A stretch of DNA of 11,218 nt, taken from the NCBI GenBank assembly GCA_003455655.1, contig DMQP01000079.1:1-11218 (forward strand), written 5' to 3'. The stretch is from Treponema sp. (GTDB lineage Bacteria > Spirochaetota > Spirochaetia > Treponematales > Treponemataceae). Every line of letters begins with the position of its first letter. The stretch's first letter is position 1. Under the pieces are notes generated by a model, which was not told where the DNA came from, did no database searches, and saw only the letters and a program-made list of their open reading frames with translations. Shown piece by piece: positions 1 to 6,701 of the stretch. Made by a program: the position numbers and the translations under genes.

Positions 1-36
1 TTTTTTGGCTACTTTCTACTGTTTTTTTTACTACTT

Positions 37-67
37 TTTACAGTTTCTTTTTTTTTACTGATACGGT
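37..67 (+). promoter_or_regulatory. Possible promoter of the ABC pair in a T-rich leader
   Basis: Bases 1-81 are strongly T-rich, with T runs at 1-6, 22-29 and 48-56, and contain no gene. TTTACA (37-42) matches five of six bases of a -35, and TGATACGGT (59-67) is a poor extended -10 after a 19-bp spacer. The T runs could instead be the tail of an upstream terminator. The call is tentative. Confidence 0.25.
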
Positions 68-81
68 AAAAGCAAAGGTAT

Positions 82-1809
82 ATGAGTTCTTTATCTTGGT
101 TTTATTCGTTTTTGAAAAAGCACATGGGAAAGATGACGGTGGGGCTTATTATAATCACTGTTGTTTCGACTATGTCTGTTATCAACCCTAAGATTTCGGG
201 CTTTATTGTTGACCGCATTATATTGGGCAAAGACTACCAGTATTTGTGGCCTTGCATGGGACTGCTCCTTTTTGTTTCAGTCTTTCGTGAAGGTTTTCAA
301 TACCTTGCGCTCATGCTGTTTGAAAAATCATCGCAGGGTGTTTTGTTCGACATGAGGCATGAAGTGTATCGAAAACTTTTGCATGAAGACTTTACCTTTT
401 ACAATACAAATCGTACTGGCGATTTAATGAGTCGACAGACAGGTGACATGGATGCAGTGCGTCATTTTGTTGCCTACGTTATTTACAACTTGTTCCGTAA
501 CAGTGTGTGGCTTATTGCTTCCCTTGTTATGATTTTTTTTGTAAGCGTAAAATTAGCTTTTGTTTTTCTTGCAGTGCTTCCCTTTACTGTTTTGTTTGTT
601 TACTTACAGATGAAAGCTGTTGGACCTGTTTTTGCAAAAGTAAGACAGTGCTTTTCAAGTCTTAATGCTTATGTTCAAGAAAACATTGCTGCTAACCGTG
701 TAGTGCGTGCTTTTGCGAAAGAACATTTTGAAATGAATCGTTTTGAAAAAGAAAACGCAGCTTACCGTCAAAGTGAAATTGACGCTTCAAAAATTTGGCA
801 GAAGTATGTTCCCATATTTGAGTTTTTAAGTACTGTTATAACGGTTATTCTCATTGTCTTTGGTGGTTATCTTGTTATTCGTGGAGAAATGACTTTAGGT
901 GATTTAGTTACCGTTAATGGATATTTGTGGATGCTTACTTGGCCACTTCGTATGATGGGTTGGCTTATAAATGACTGCATGCGCTTTAAGGCTTCCATCG
1001 ATAAGATTTACAAAACCTACACCGCAGAACCAGTGGTAAAAATTGCAGAACATCCTGTTGAAAAAAAAGGTATTCGTGGAAGAGTTGAATTTGAACATGT
1101 TGATTATGTAACCAATGGAGAACACATTTTAAAAGATGTAAGCTTTACGGTTGAAAGTGGTCACAGTGTGGGCATTTTAGGCAACACAGGAAGTGGTAAA
1201 ACTACCATTATGAATCTTTTGTGCAGATTCTATGATGTTTCGTCAGGGCGCATTTTAGTTGATGGAACTGATGTTCGGCAAATGGATTTGTATGAATTAC
1301 GAGATGCAATTGGTATGGCAATGCAAGATGTCTTCTTGTTCAGCGATACCATTGAAGGAAACATTGCTTACGGTGATCCAGACTGTCCATTTGAAAAAGT
1401 AGAAGCTGCTGCAAAACTTGCCGACGCAGATGCTTTTATACGAGAGCTGCCAGAAGGTTATGACACTATTGTTGGTGAACGAGGAGTTGGTCTTTCTGGC
1501 GGACAAAAACAGCGCATTTCTCTTGCTCGAGCTTTATTAAAAGATCCCGCAGTTATTATTCTTGATGATACCACCAGTGCTGTCGATATGGAAACCGAAA
1601 CGCAGATTCAAAAGGCACTTAAAACAGTAACACAAAACAGAACACTCTTTGTTATTGCCTACCGTATTTCCAGCGTAAAAGATTGTGATCAGATTCTAGT
1701 AATGAATGACGGAAAAATAATTGAACGAGGAAGTCACAGTCAGTTGCTTGAACAAAACGGATACTATGCTTCGGTCTTTAAGCATCAGTATGGACGGGAG
1801 GAACAATAA
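82..1809 (+). CDS. ABC exporter half-transporter, degenerate-site subunit
   Basis: This is a 575-residue half-transporter of the MsbA/LmrC/BmrC type, with an N-terminal six-helix membrane domain followed by one ATPase domain, acting in the inner membrane. Hydrophobic segments lie near residues 18-42, 55-78, 135-155, 157-177, 245-268 and 275-300. The ATPase domain shows Walker A GNTGSGKTT (367-375), Q-loop Gln415 and an intact LSGGQ signature (471-475). Walker B reads ILDDTTSAVD, so the catalytic Glu is Asp at 496. The H-loop reads VIAYR, so the switch His is Tyr at 527. The A-loop aromatic also seems to be missing (Thr344). Such losses are known from the non-hydrolysing half of heterodimeric exporters. 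The stop shares one base with the next gene's ATG (TAATG), so the two should be translated together and form one complex. The substrate cannot be told; drugs, lipids or peptides are all possible. The ATG at 82 follows AAAGG closely. Confidence 0.93.
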   Translation: MSSLSWFYSFLKKHMGKMTVGLIIITVVSTMSVINPKISGFIVDRIILGKDYQYLWPCMGLLLFVSVFREGFQYLALMLFEKSSQGVLFDMRHEVYRKLLHEDFTFYNTNRTGDLMSRQTGDMDAVRHFVAYVIYNLFRNSVWLIASLVMIFFVSVKLAFVFLAVLPFTVLFVYLQMKAVGPVFAKVRQCFSSLNAYVQENIAANRVVRAFAKEHFEMNRFEKENAAYRQSEIDASKIWQKYVPIFEFLSTVITVILIVFGGYLVIRGEMTLGDLVTVNGYLWMLTWPLRMMGWLINDCMRFKASIDKIYKTYTAEPVVKIAEHPVEKKGIRGRVEFEHVDYVTNGEHILKDVSFTVESGHSVGILGNTGSGKTTIMNLLCRFYDVSSGRILVDGTDVRQMDLYELRDAIGMAMQDVFLFSDTIEGNIAYGDPDCPFEKVEAAAKLADADAFIRELPEGYDTIVGERGVGLSGGQKQRISLARALLKDPAVIILDDTTSAVDMETETQIQKALKTVTQNRTLFVIAYRISSVKDCDQILVMNDGKIIERGSHSQLLEQNGYYASVFKHQYGREEQ

Positions 1810-3602
1810 TGGCACGCAACCGTTACGATATAGATGAATCTTACGAAGAAAGTTATGACTTTGGTCAACTGAAACGTTTGGGAAAATATGTAAAGCCTCA
1901 CGCAAAAAGTATGGTGCTTATTATTCTGCTTATGTTGTTAACCGCCGCTTTGGGTATGCTCTTTCCATACTTTTTGAAAGTAATCATGGACTTTTGTATT
2001 CCCCAAAAAGATTTCAAATCAATTTGCATTATTGGAGCGGCTCTGCTGGGCATTTCGCTTTTTACTGCTCTTGCCATGAAAATAAAAATACGCATTATGA
2101 CAAAAGTAGGACAGAGCATTGTTCATGACCTTCGTTCAGATTTGTTTGAGCATATTCAACAACTTCCTTTTTCTTATTTTGATTCTCGTCCTCACGGTAA
2201 GATTCAAGTTCGCATTGTAAACTATGTAAACAATTTGTCTGATGTTCTTTCAAACGGTTTAGTTAATACCGTTACCGATTTGTGTTCACTTATTTTTATT
2301 GTGGCTTTTATGTTTGCAATAAATGTTCCGCTTACTCTTGTGGTTTTGTGTGGACTTCCGGTGTTTATTATTTATGTTACTGTTTTAAAAAAGCGTCAGC
2401 GTAAGGCTTGGAGAATTCAAAGCAATAAACAGTCAAATCTTAACGCTTACATTTCAGAAAGCATAAACGGCATACGAGTAACTCAGTCTTTTGTTCGAGA
2501 AGAAGAAAATATACGCATCTTTGACAATTTGTCTGGAGCTTACCGTTCTTCATGGCTTTCTGCAGTACGCATTGGTTTTTTAATGGGTCCCTTTGTTCAG
2601 ATTATTTCTACAGCAACACAGGTTGCCGTTTATGCTTTGGGCATACGGTGGATTATAAGTGGATTTACGCTTGCTGGTTCTGTTGTAACAGTGGGAACAC
2701 TCATTGCTTTTACAGCTTACATAAGTCGCTTCTGGCAACCGATTCAAACGCTTGCAGATTTTATAAACAGTTTGCTTACCGCTGTCTCTTATGTAGAACG
2801 CATTTTTGAAACCATAGACACTCCCGTAACTGTTTGCGATGCACCTAATGCAAAAGAACTTCCTCCGGTAAGAGGAAAGGTTGAATACAAACACATAAAC
2901 TTTAGCTATGACGATGGAGTAAAAATTCTAGACGACATAAACTTTACCATTCAACCCGGAGAATCTGTTGCTATAGTTGGTCCAACAGGAGCTGGAAAAA
3001 GTACACTGGTTAATCTTTTGTCTCGTTTTTACAATCCAGATAGCGGACAGATTTTAGTTGATGGAAATGACTTACAGCAAATGACTATTCATTCTCTTAG
3101 AACTCAGATGGGAGTTATGATGCAAGATAGTTTTATTTTTAAGGGAACTATCATGGATAACATTCGCTACGGAAATATGAACGCAAGTGATGAACAAGTT
3201 ATTGAAGCGGCAAAGACAGTGTGTGCTCATGACTTTATAATGCAAATGGAAAAAGGTTATCAAACTGAAGTTAACGAAAGAGGTTCACGTTTGTCTGCTG
3301 GTCAGAGACAGCTTATTTCTTTTGCTCGTGCGCTGCTTGCAGATCCTCGTATTCTTATTCTTGATGAAGCAACCAGTTCTATTGATACCGAGACAGAAAT
3401 TTTGCTGCAAAGAGGACTGTATAAACTTTTGAAAGGAAGAACAAGTTTTATTATTGCTCACAGACTTTCAACTATCAAAAACTGCGAGATTATTTTTTAT
3501 GTTAATCACGGTAAGATTATAGAAGCTGGTTCCCACTACGAACTAATGGCGCAAAAAGGAGAGTACTATAAACTTTACAGTTCACAGTTTGCACTTTTGT
3601 AA
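1809..3602 (+). CDS. ABC exporter half-transporter, catalytic subunit
   Basis: This 597-residue partner of the preceding gene has the same layout: a hydrophilic N-terminal tail (about 1-30), six membrane segments (roughly 35-56, 72-92, 150-170, 173-193, 255-285, 290-315) and a C-terminal ATPase domain. The domain keeps A-loop Tyr367, Walker A GPTGAGKST (391-399), Walker B ILDEATSS with catalytic Glu520 (Asp519 binds Mg) and H-loop His551. Its signature, however, is LSAGQ (495-499) instead of LSGGQ. In the dimer, this protein's Walker motifs pair with the partner's intact LSGGQ to make the active site, while its altered signature faces the partner's degenerate Walker B and H-loop. That complementarity is strong evidence that the two form a heterodimer, as in TM287/288 or BmrCD. 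The start is fixed by the TAATG overlap, and GGAGG ending at 1802 provides a ribosome-binding site. No regulator is adjacent except the TrpR-like gene, which has its own promoter. Confidence 0.94.
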   Translation: MARNRYDIDESYEESYDFGQLKRLGKYVKPHAKSMVLIILLMLLTAALGMLFPYFLKVIMDFCIPQKDFKSICIIGAALLGISLFTALAMKIKIRIMTKVGQSIVHDLRSDLFEHIQQLPFSYFDSRPHGKIQVRIVNYVNNLSDVLSNGLVNTVTDLCSLIFIVAFMFAINVPLTLVVLCGLPVFIIYVTVLKKRQRKAWRIQSNKQSNLNAYISESINGIRVTQSFVREEENIRIFDNLSGAYRSSWLSAVRIGFLMGPFVQIISTATQVAVYALGIRWIISGFTLAGSVVTVGTLIAFTAYISRFWQPIQTLADFINSLLTAVSYVERIFETIDTPVTVCDAPNAKELPPVRGKVEYKHINFSYDDGVKILDDINFTIQPGESVAIVGPTGAGKSTLVNLLSRFYNPDSGQILVDGNDLQQMTIHSLRTQMGVMMQDSFIFKGTIMDNIRYGNMNASDEQVIEAAKTVCAHDFIMQMEKGYQTEVNERGSRLSAGQRQLISFARALLADPRILILDEATSSIDTETEILLQRGLYKLLKGRTSFIIAHRLSTIKNCEIIFYVNHGKIIEAGSHYELMAQKGEYYKLYSSQFALL

Positions 3603-3617
3603 AATGTGTGTTATACT
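3589..3617 (+). promoter_or_regulatory. Extended -10 promoter of the TrpR-like gene
   Basis: TGTTATACT (3609-3617) matches the extended -10 pattern TGnTATAAT at all but one base. A weak -35 (TTGCAC, 3589-3594) sits 17 bp upstream, inside the 3' end of the ABC gene. The -10 ends 6 nt before the ATG at 3624, so transcription should begin at or next to the start codon. The core TGTGTTATACTG recurs exactly in the promoter of the PurO-like gene. This is assigned by eye from sigma-70 consensus. Confidence 0.6.
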
Positions 3618-3623
3618 GTCTGT

Positions 3624-3953
3624 ATGGCTACACAAGAATCAGAATCTCAGACAAGTGCATTGGGCAAACAGTATGAACAGTCTTTTTCGGAATTATGCGC
3701 TCTGTTAACGCAAATAGATGACGAATCTTTTATGGCAGACTTTATGGGCTGTTTGTTTACTGTTTCTGAGCGAAGAGATTTTGCGAAACGGTGGAGTTTA
3801 GTAAAAGAATTGTATGCGGGTACGACTCAGCGCGAAATTGCAAAAAAATACAATATGTCTTTGTGCAACATTACTCGTGGTAGCCGTGAATTAAAAAAGG
3901 AAGATTCCGCTTTTAGACGAATCCTCGACGGAACCTATCCCTCAAAAAAATAA
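3624..3953 (+). CDS. TrpR-superfamily transcriptional repressor
   Basis: This encodes a 109-residue all-helical DNA-binding protein that aligns by eye with E. coli TrpR along its length. The stretch FTVSERRDFAKRW (45-57) matches the TrpR segment around Thr44 and Arg54. Residues 67-90 (TTQREIAKKYNMS then NITRGSREL) match the helix-turn-helix and the ITRGS motif. Corepressor-pocket positions Thr44, Arg54 and Arg84 are kept as Thr46, Arg56 and Arg85, but Thr81 is Asn82 and Ser88 is Glu89. Tryptophan may therefore not be the ligand. The YerC/YecD branch of the superfamily is an alternative assignment. A GTG at 3606 would extend the frame by six residues, but that stretch contains the -10 element, so ATG 3624 is preferred. 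No Shine-Dalgarno precedes it. It follows the ABC pair but has its own promoter. No trp biosynthesis gene is in the window, so its target is unknown. Confidence 0.8.
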   Translation: MATQESESQTSALGKQYEQSFSELCALLTQIDDESFMADFMGCLFTVSERRDFAKRWSLVKELYAGTTQREIAKKYNMSLCNITRGSRELKKEDSAFRRILDGTYPSKK

Positions 3954-3967
3954 TTTATTTGTTTTTG
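3943..3967. terminator. Possible weak bidirectional terminator between convergent genes
   Basis: CAAAAA (3943-3948) plus AATAA (3949-3953) can pair with TTATT (3955-3959) plus TTTTTG (3962-3967), leaving a two-base bulge. A and T runs lie on both flanks, so either strand would give a U-rich tail. The stem is almost entirely A-T and would be weak. It spans both stop codons. Confidence 0.25.
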
Positions 3968-4668
3968 TTAACAATGCGTGTTTCGTACTTGCCTGTTGCA
4001 ATGTCAATGAAACGAACAAACAAAGACACTTTGTTATCTTCATTCAAACTGTTCCAAATGCTGTCGGTAAGCTGGTCAATATCTTGTGCATTCAGTGTAA
4101 GTGCTTCGGGTTCACCAGTAAAGCTTGGAAGCGGATTTCCATTATCTTGATAGGTATGAATAAAGCGAACTGTTCCTGCTGCTGGATTTTCATAAGAGAA
4201 AGTGTAGCGGTTGTGTGAATGAGGGTTTCCTCTGTCGCTTTTTAAAATGCTCATGCTGTAGTCAAAAATTCCCTGTTCAATATGGAGAACACCAGAAATG
4301 CGCGGTGTGTAGTTAGGTGCATCGGGTTCGAAAGTGCGAGAACGCAGTGACTGTTCGAAGGTAAGACCTTTTTTTAGTCCTTCGTATACGGTGTCTGTTT
4401 GGTCTCCATTGGTAACGATGGTGTCATTGTTCAAAACGCGTACAGGAGCATAAATGATTAGAGAGGGGTCTTCTAGTTTTGCAGGATCAAAGGCTTGTGT
4501 TCTAATTCCTTCTCCTTCAGTTACAAAAACTCTGTTGCGGCTGTTTTCGCTTCTTCCCATAATAAAGTAGGCGGTTACTGCTTTTTTACCATCGCTTGTT
4601 CGTCCTATGACAATTCCGCGTCCAGGATATTCGGTGCGTGCAATTTCAGATTCAAGTGTGCGTTCCAT
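3955..4668 (-). CDS. purO: PurO-like IMP cyclohydrolase family protein
   Basis: This encodes 237 residues. The N-terminal third has the pattern I recall from the bacterial branch of the PurO-type IMP cyclohydrolase family (Pfam IMP_cyclohyd): YPGRGIVIG (about 15-23), the segment YFIMGRSENSRNRVF (about 35-49), and DPSLIIY further on. The archaeal enzyme closes FAICAR to IMP at the end of purine synthesis. Whether this homologue does the same is not shown, because no other purine gene is nearby. No signal peptide or membrane segment is seen, so it is cytosolic. The frame opens further upstream at a GTG inside the -10 element. The ATG at 4668 is chosen because AAGGAG (4675-4680) lies 6 nt before it. 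The gene ends one base from the convergent TrpR-like gene and diverges from the DUF2974-type gene. The symbol is by family only. Confidence 0.75.
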   Translation of the reverse strand: MERTLESEIARTEYPGRGIVIGRTSDGKKAVTAYFIMGRSENSRNRVFVTEGEGIRTQAFDPAKLEDPSLIIYAPVRVLNNDTIVTNGDQTDTVYEGLKKGLTFEQSLRSRTFEPDAPNYTPRISGVLHIEQGIFDYSMSILKSDRGNPHSHNRYTFSYENPAAGTVRFIHTYQDNGNPLPSFTGEPEALTLNAQDIDQLTDSIWNSLNEDNKVSLFVRFIDIATGKYETRIVNKNK

Positions 4669-4674
4669 AAAAAA

Positions 4675-4680
4675 CTCCTT
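4675..4680 (-). promoter_or_regulatory. Ribosome-binding site of the PurO-like gene
   Basis: On the minus strand this reads AAGGAG, 6 nt before the ATG at 4668. It decides the start against the upstream in-frame GTG at 4707. Confidence 0.8.
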
Positions 4681-4695
4681 AAAAAAAGTGAGTGC

Positions 4696-4724
4696 AGTAT
4701 AACACATTCTGCATATTTTGTGCT
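4696..4724 (-). promoter_or_regulatory. Extended -10 promoter of the PurO-like gene
   Basis: The minus strand reads TGTTATACT (4704-4696), an extended -10, with a weak -35 (AGCACA, 4724-4719) 17 bp upstream. Transcription would begin near 4689, giving a leader of about 20 nt that contains AAGGAG. Its -35 position overlaps the extended -10 of the divergent + strand promoter. Assigned by eye from consensus. Confidence 0.6.
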
Positions 4725-4729
4725 ATATT
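4701..4729 (+). promoter_or_regulatory. Extended -10 promoter of the DUF2974-type gene
   Basis: TGCTATATT (4721-4729) fits TGnTATAAT with one mismatch. The -35 position (AACACA, 4701-4706) is poor and lies over the minus-strand -10. The -10 ends 6 nt before ATG 4736, the same geometry as at the TrpR-like gene, so the mRNA is probably leaderless. The intervening AGAGGT is too close to ATG to be a normal ribosome-binding site. Confidence 0.55.
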
Positions 4730-4735
4730 AGAGGT

Positions 4736-5845
4736 ATGGCTAATATACTCGATTATGTGTTTTGGCGGGGAGATTTAGATTTTAAGCGTTGTGAATTTAA
4801 TGAGGTAGATGCTCTTATTTTAAGCACGCTCAGTTATTCTCGCTTTTACAATCTCTTGACTCCTGAGTTTAATAAGAAAGAATTTTTAACGCTGCATGAA
4901 GCAGAAGCTCTTTATTCTGCTTCCGAAGATTTTGTTGAACGTAGTCAAATATGTTCTCCTTTAAGCCGTGAAGTAGTTGGGCTTTTACAAACAGCAGCTC
5001 ACAGTGAACGATACGGTTCTCTTTTAGTGGGAGCTCATGTTGATGTTCTTGATACCGTTCAGGCGGAACAGTTTTCTGCAACGACTTTTATTTCTGATGC
5101 AGGCTGGTCTTTTATTTCTTTCCGCGGAACAGATGATACTATTGTGGGTTGGAAAGAAGATTTTGAAATGGGAGTTAAAGATGTTGTTCCCGCCCAACGT
5201 GATGCCCTTGCTTATCTTGAAAAAGCAGCAAAAAATCTTAAAGGGCTTTTGTATGTAGGCGGACATTCTAAAGGCGGAAATCTTGCAGTTTATGCGGCAA
5301 GTCATCTTTCTTACGAAGCAAAAAAACGCATCGGTGCGGTGTTCAATAATGATGGTCCTGGATTCAAAAAGGATTTTTTCGTAAGTGGTGACTACAGAAC
5401 CATTCGAGACCGTGTACATTCTTATGTGCCAGAACTGTCTGTAGTTGGCATGCTCTTTGACCATGATGAACGCTTTACAACAGTTGCCAGCGACGGTAAG
5501 GGTATTATGCAACATGATCCTTTTAGCTGGTATGTGGGTCCTGAAGGTTTTGAAGAACTGCCCGAAACCTGTGCTAAAAGTAAATTCTTAGGAGCAACGA
5601 TTAACGGTTGGTTTAATGAACTGACTACTGAACAAAAAGCTCAGTTTGTAGAAACCGTTTTTGGAATTCTTGCTCAGTCTGATGCAAGTACTAATACTGA
5701 ACTTACAGAAAACTGGTGGAACAGTGTTACTAAAATGGTAAAAGCTGCTGCAAGTCTTGATTTTAAAACCCGAGAGGCAGTTATAAAAACAGTTCAACTG
5801 TTAATAAAATCTGCCCGAGAAAATGCCCCTGACCGAAAAAAATAA
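4736..5845 (+). CDS. Mbeg1/DUF2974-type alpha/beta hydrolase
   Basis: This 369-residue protein resembles the Mbeg1-like (DUF2974) family of putative lipase-fold hydrolases. The N-terminus ILDYVFWRGDLDF, followed by FNEVDALILSTLSYS, is typical. FRGTDD (129-134) resembles the oxyanion-hole strand of class 3 lipases. GHSKGGNLA (176-184) is a nucleophile elbow with Ser178. NNDGPGF (Asp206) and QHDPFSW (His260) are good candidates to complete a Ser-Asp-His triad. The C-terminal 80 residues look helical. No signal peptide or membrane segment is seen, so it is probably cytosolic. The natural substrate of this family is not known to me; an ester or lipid is a guess. A TTG at 4718 opens the frame earlier, but those codons are the -10 element, so ATG 4736 is chosen. 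It diverges from the PurO-like gene, and comF follows after 56 bp, possibly on the same transcript. Confidence 0.8.
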   Translation: MANILDYVFWRGDLDFKRCEFNEVDALILSTLSYSRFYNLLTPEFNKKEFLTLHEAEALYSASEDFVERSQICSPLSREVVGLLQTAAHSERYGSLLVGAHVDVLDTVQAEQFSATTFISDAGWSFISFRGTDDTIVGWKEDFEMGVKDVVPAQRDALAYLEKAAKNLKGLLYVGGHSKGGNLAVYAASHLSYEAKKRIGAVFNNDGPGFKKDFFVSGDYRTIRDRVHSYVPELSVVGMLFDHDERFTTVASDGKGIMQHDPFSWYVGPEGFEELPETCAKSKFLGATINGWFNELTTEQKAQFVETVFGILAQSDASTNTELTENWWNSVTKMVKAAASLDFKTREAVIKTVQLLIKSARENAPDRKK

Positions 5846-5880
5846 GTGTAAGGAGTTTGTTTAGAGGTAAAAGTTGTATT

Positions 5881-5892
5881 CTATTGCAATAG
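5881..5892. repeat. Perfect 12-bp palindrome upstream of comF
   Basis: CTATTGCAATAG is its own reverse complement and ends 9 bp before the comF start codon. A TATAGT that could serve as a -10 follows at 5894-5899. The position suggests an operator, but a single short A/T-rich palindrome can arise by chance. Confidence 0.4.
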
Positions 5893-5901
5893 TTATAGTG
5901 T

Positions 5902-6657
5902 ATGACTTTTGTAAATAAAATAGCTTCTGTGGGCTACCGAATGCAGTCGGCTTTGCGATTTACCCTTTCTGCTGCTTGTGCAGATGATGTGTGCTGTCGT
6001 TGTGGAAAAAAATCCTACGGTTCAGTCTTGTGTGCTGACTGTAGTAAATGGTTTTTACAGCATAGTCTTAAAGCCCAAGATTGTTGCCCTTACTGCGCAA
6101 AACCTTTGGTAAGTGAAATAGGACTTTGTATGCAGTGCCGCCAAAAGCGTGTTCTACAAAGTGCTGATAGTGTTCATTCTTTGTACACATATCGCCAGTG
6201 GTGTAAAAATCTTTTGTTTGCATGGAAAACAGAGGGTCGGAGAAGTGCAGCGCTTTTGTTTGCACAGGCGGTATATAAGGCTCTACCTAAAGACTGTCGC
6301 ACAATTGTTCCTGTTCCTCCACGGCCGGGAAAAATAAGAGCGCGAGGTTGGGATCAAATTGATGATCTGTGTCGCATTCTGTCTTTCTGCTACGGAATAC
6401 AAGTGCTTGGTCTTTTGGAGCGAAAAACAGCCCTTCAACAAAAAAAAATGGACAGGGAGGGGCGGCTTCAACTAAGTGCTCTGTCTTATTGCATAAAAGA
6501 GAGTGCTTTACGCAAAAAAAACAAAAGTGCTTTAGAAGAAGTAGTGCTTTTGGACGATGTTATTACTACTGGAGCTACGGTAGAAGCATGTGCGTCACTG
6601 CTTAAGGCGTATGGAATAGGAAAAGTTCATGTTCTTTCGCTTTTTATAGTAGACTAG
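5902..6657 (+). CDS. comF: ComF family phosphoribosyltransferase-like protein
   Basis: This 251-residue protein has the two-part build of ComF/GntX. An N-terminal zinc-finger region has two paired CxxC sets (Cys31/34 with Cys44/47, and Cys62/65 with Cys76/79). A phosphoribosyltransferase domain ends in the PRPP-binding motif VVLLDDVITTGAT (214-226), and IVPVPPRPGKIRARGWDQ lies mid-domain. In naturally transformable bacteria ComF works in the cytoplasm during DNA uptake, but the family is also common in bacteria not known to be competent, so a competence role here is inference. Length is normal for the family and the frame is intact. No clear Shine-Dalgarno precedes ATG 5902. ATG 5941 would still leave all the cysteines and is an alternative start. 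It lies 56 bp after the DUF2974-type gene and 44 bp before cheW, which has its own promoter. Confidence 0.88.
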   Translation: MTFVNKIASVGYRMQSALRFTLSAACADDVCCRCGKKSYGSVLCADCSKWFLQHSLKAQDCCPYCAKPLVSEIGLCMQCRQKRVLQSADSVHSLYTYRQWCKNLLFAWKTEGRRSAALLFAQAVYKALPKDCRTIVPVPPRPGKIRARGWDQIDDLCRILSFCYGIQVLGLLERKTALQQKKMDREGRLQLSALSYCIKESALRKKNKSALEEVVLLDDVITTGATVEACASLLKAYGIGKVHVLSLFIVD

Positions 6658-6678
6658 ACGGCAGGAATAGTGTAAAAT
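6650..6678 (+). promoter_or_regulatory. Candidate sigma-70 promoter for the cheW-recN run
   Basis: TAGACT (6650-6655, four of six to TTGACA) and TAAAAT (6673-6678, five of six to TATAAT) are separated by exactly 17 bp. The -35 overlaps the end of comF. Transcription would begin near 6685, leaving a short leader with AGGAG (6689-6693) placed 8 nt before ATG 6702. Assigned by consensus only. Confidence 0.5.
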
Positions 6679-6701
6679 GGTACAAGATAGGAGAATACTA
6701 C

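Noticed and set aside
1..60. T-rich tract with near-repeats as a CRISPR leader or phase-variable promoter
   Set aside because: The T runs differ in length, no true repeat unit or spacer is present, and no cas gene is visible; upstream terminator debris is simpler.
3606..3623. Upstream GTG start adding six residues to the TrpR-like protein
   Set aside because: These codons coincide with an extended -10 element and have no ribosome-binding site; the added residues are not TrpR-like.
3589..3623. Possible E. coli-type trp operator before the TrpR-like gene
   Set aside because: No CTAG half-sites or GTACTAG-like symmetry are present in this stretch.
4669..4707. Upstream GTG start adding 13 residues to the PurO-like protein
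   Set aside because: The added codons cover the Shine-Dalgarno AAGGAG and part of the promoter; ATG 4668 is correctly spaced from AAGGAG.
5024..5515. 163-codon minus-strand open frame inside the DUF2974-type gene
   Set aside because: It is antisense to a gene with clear catalytic motifs, and its Cys/Phe/Lys-rich composition looks like a chance reading.
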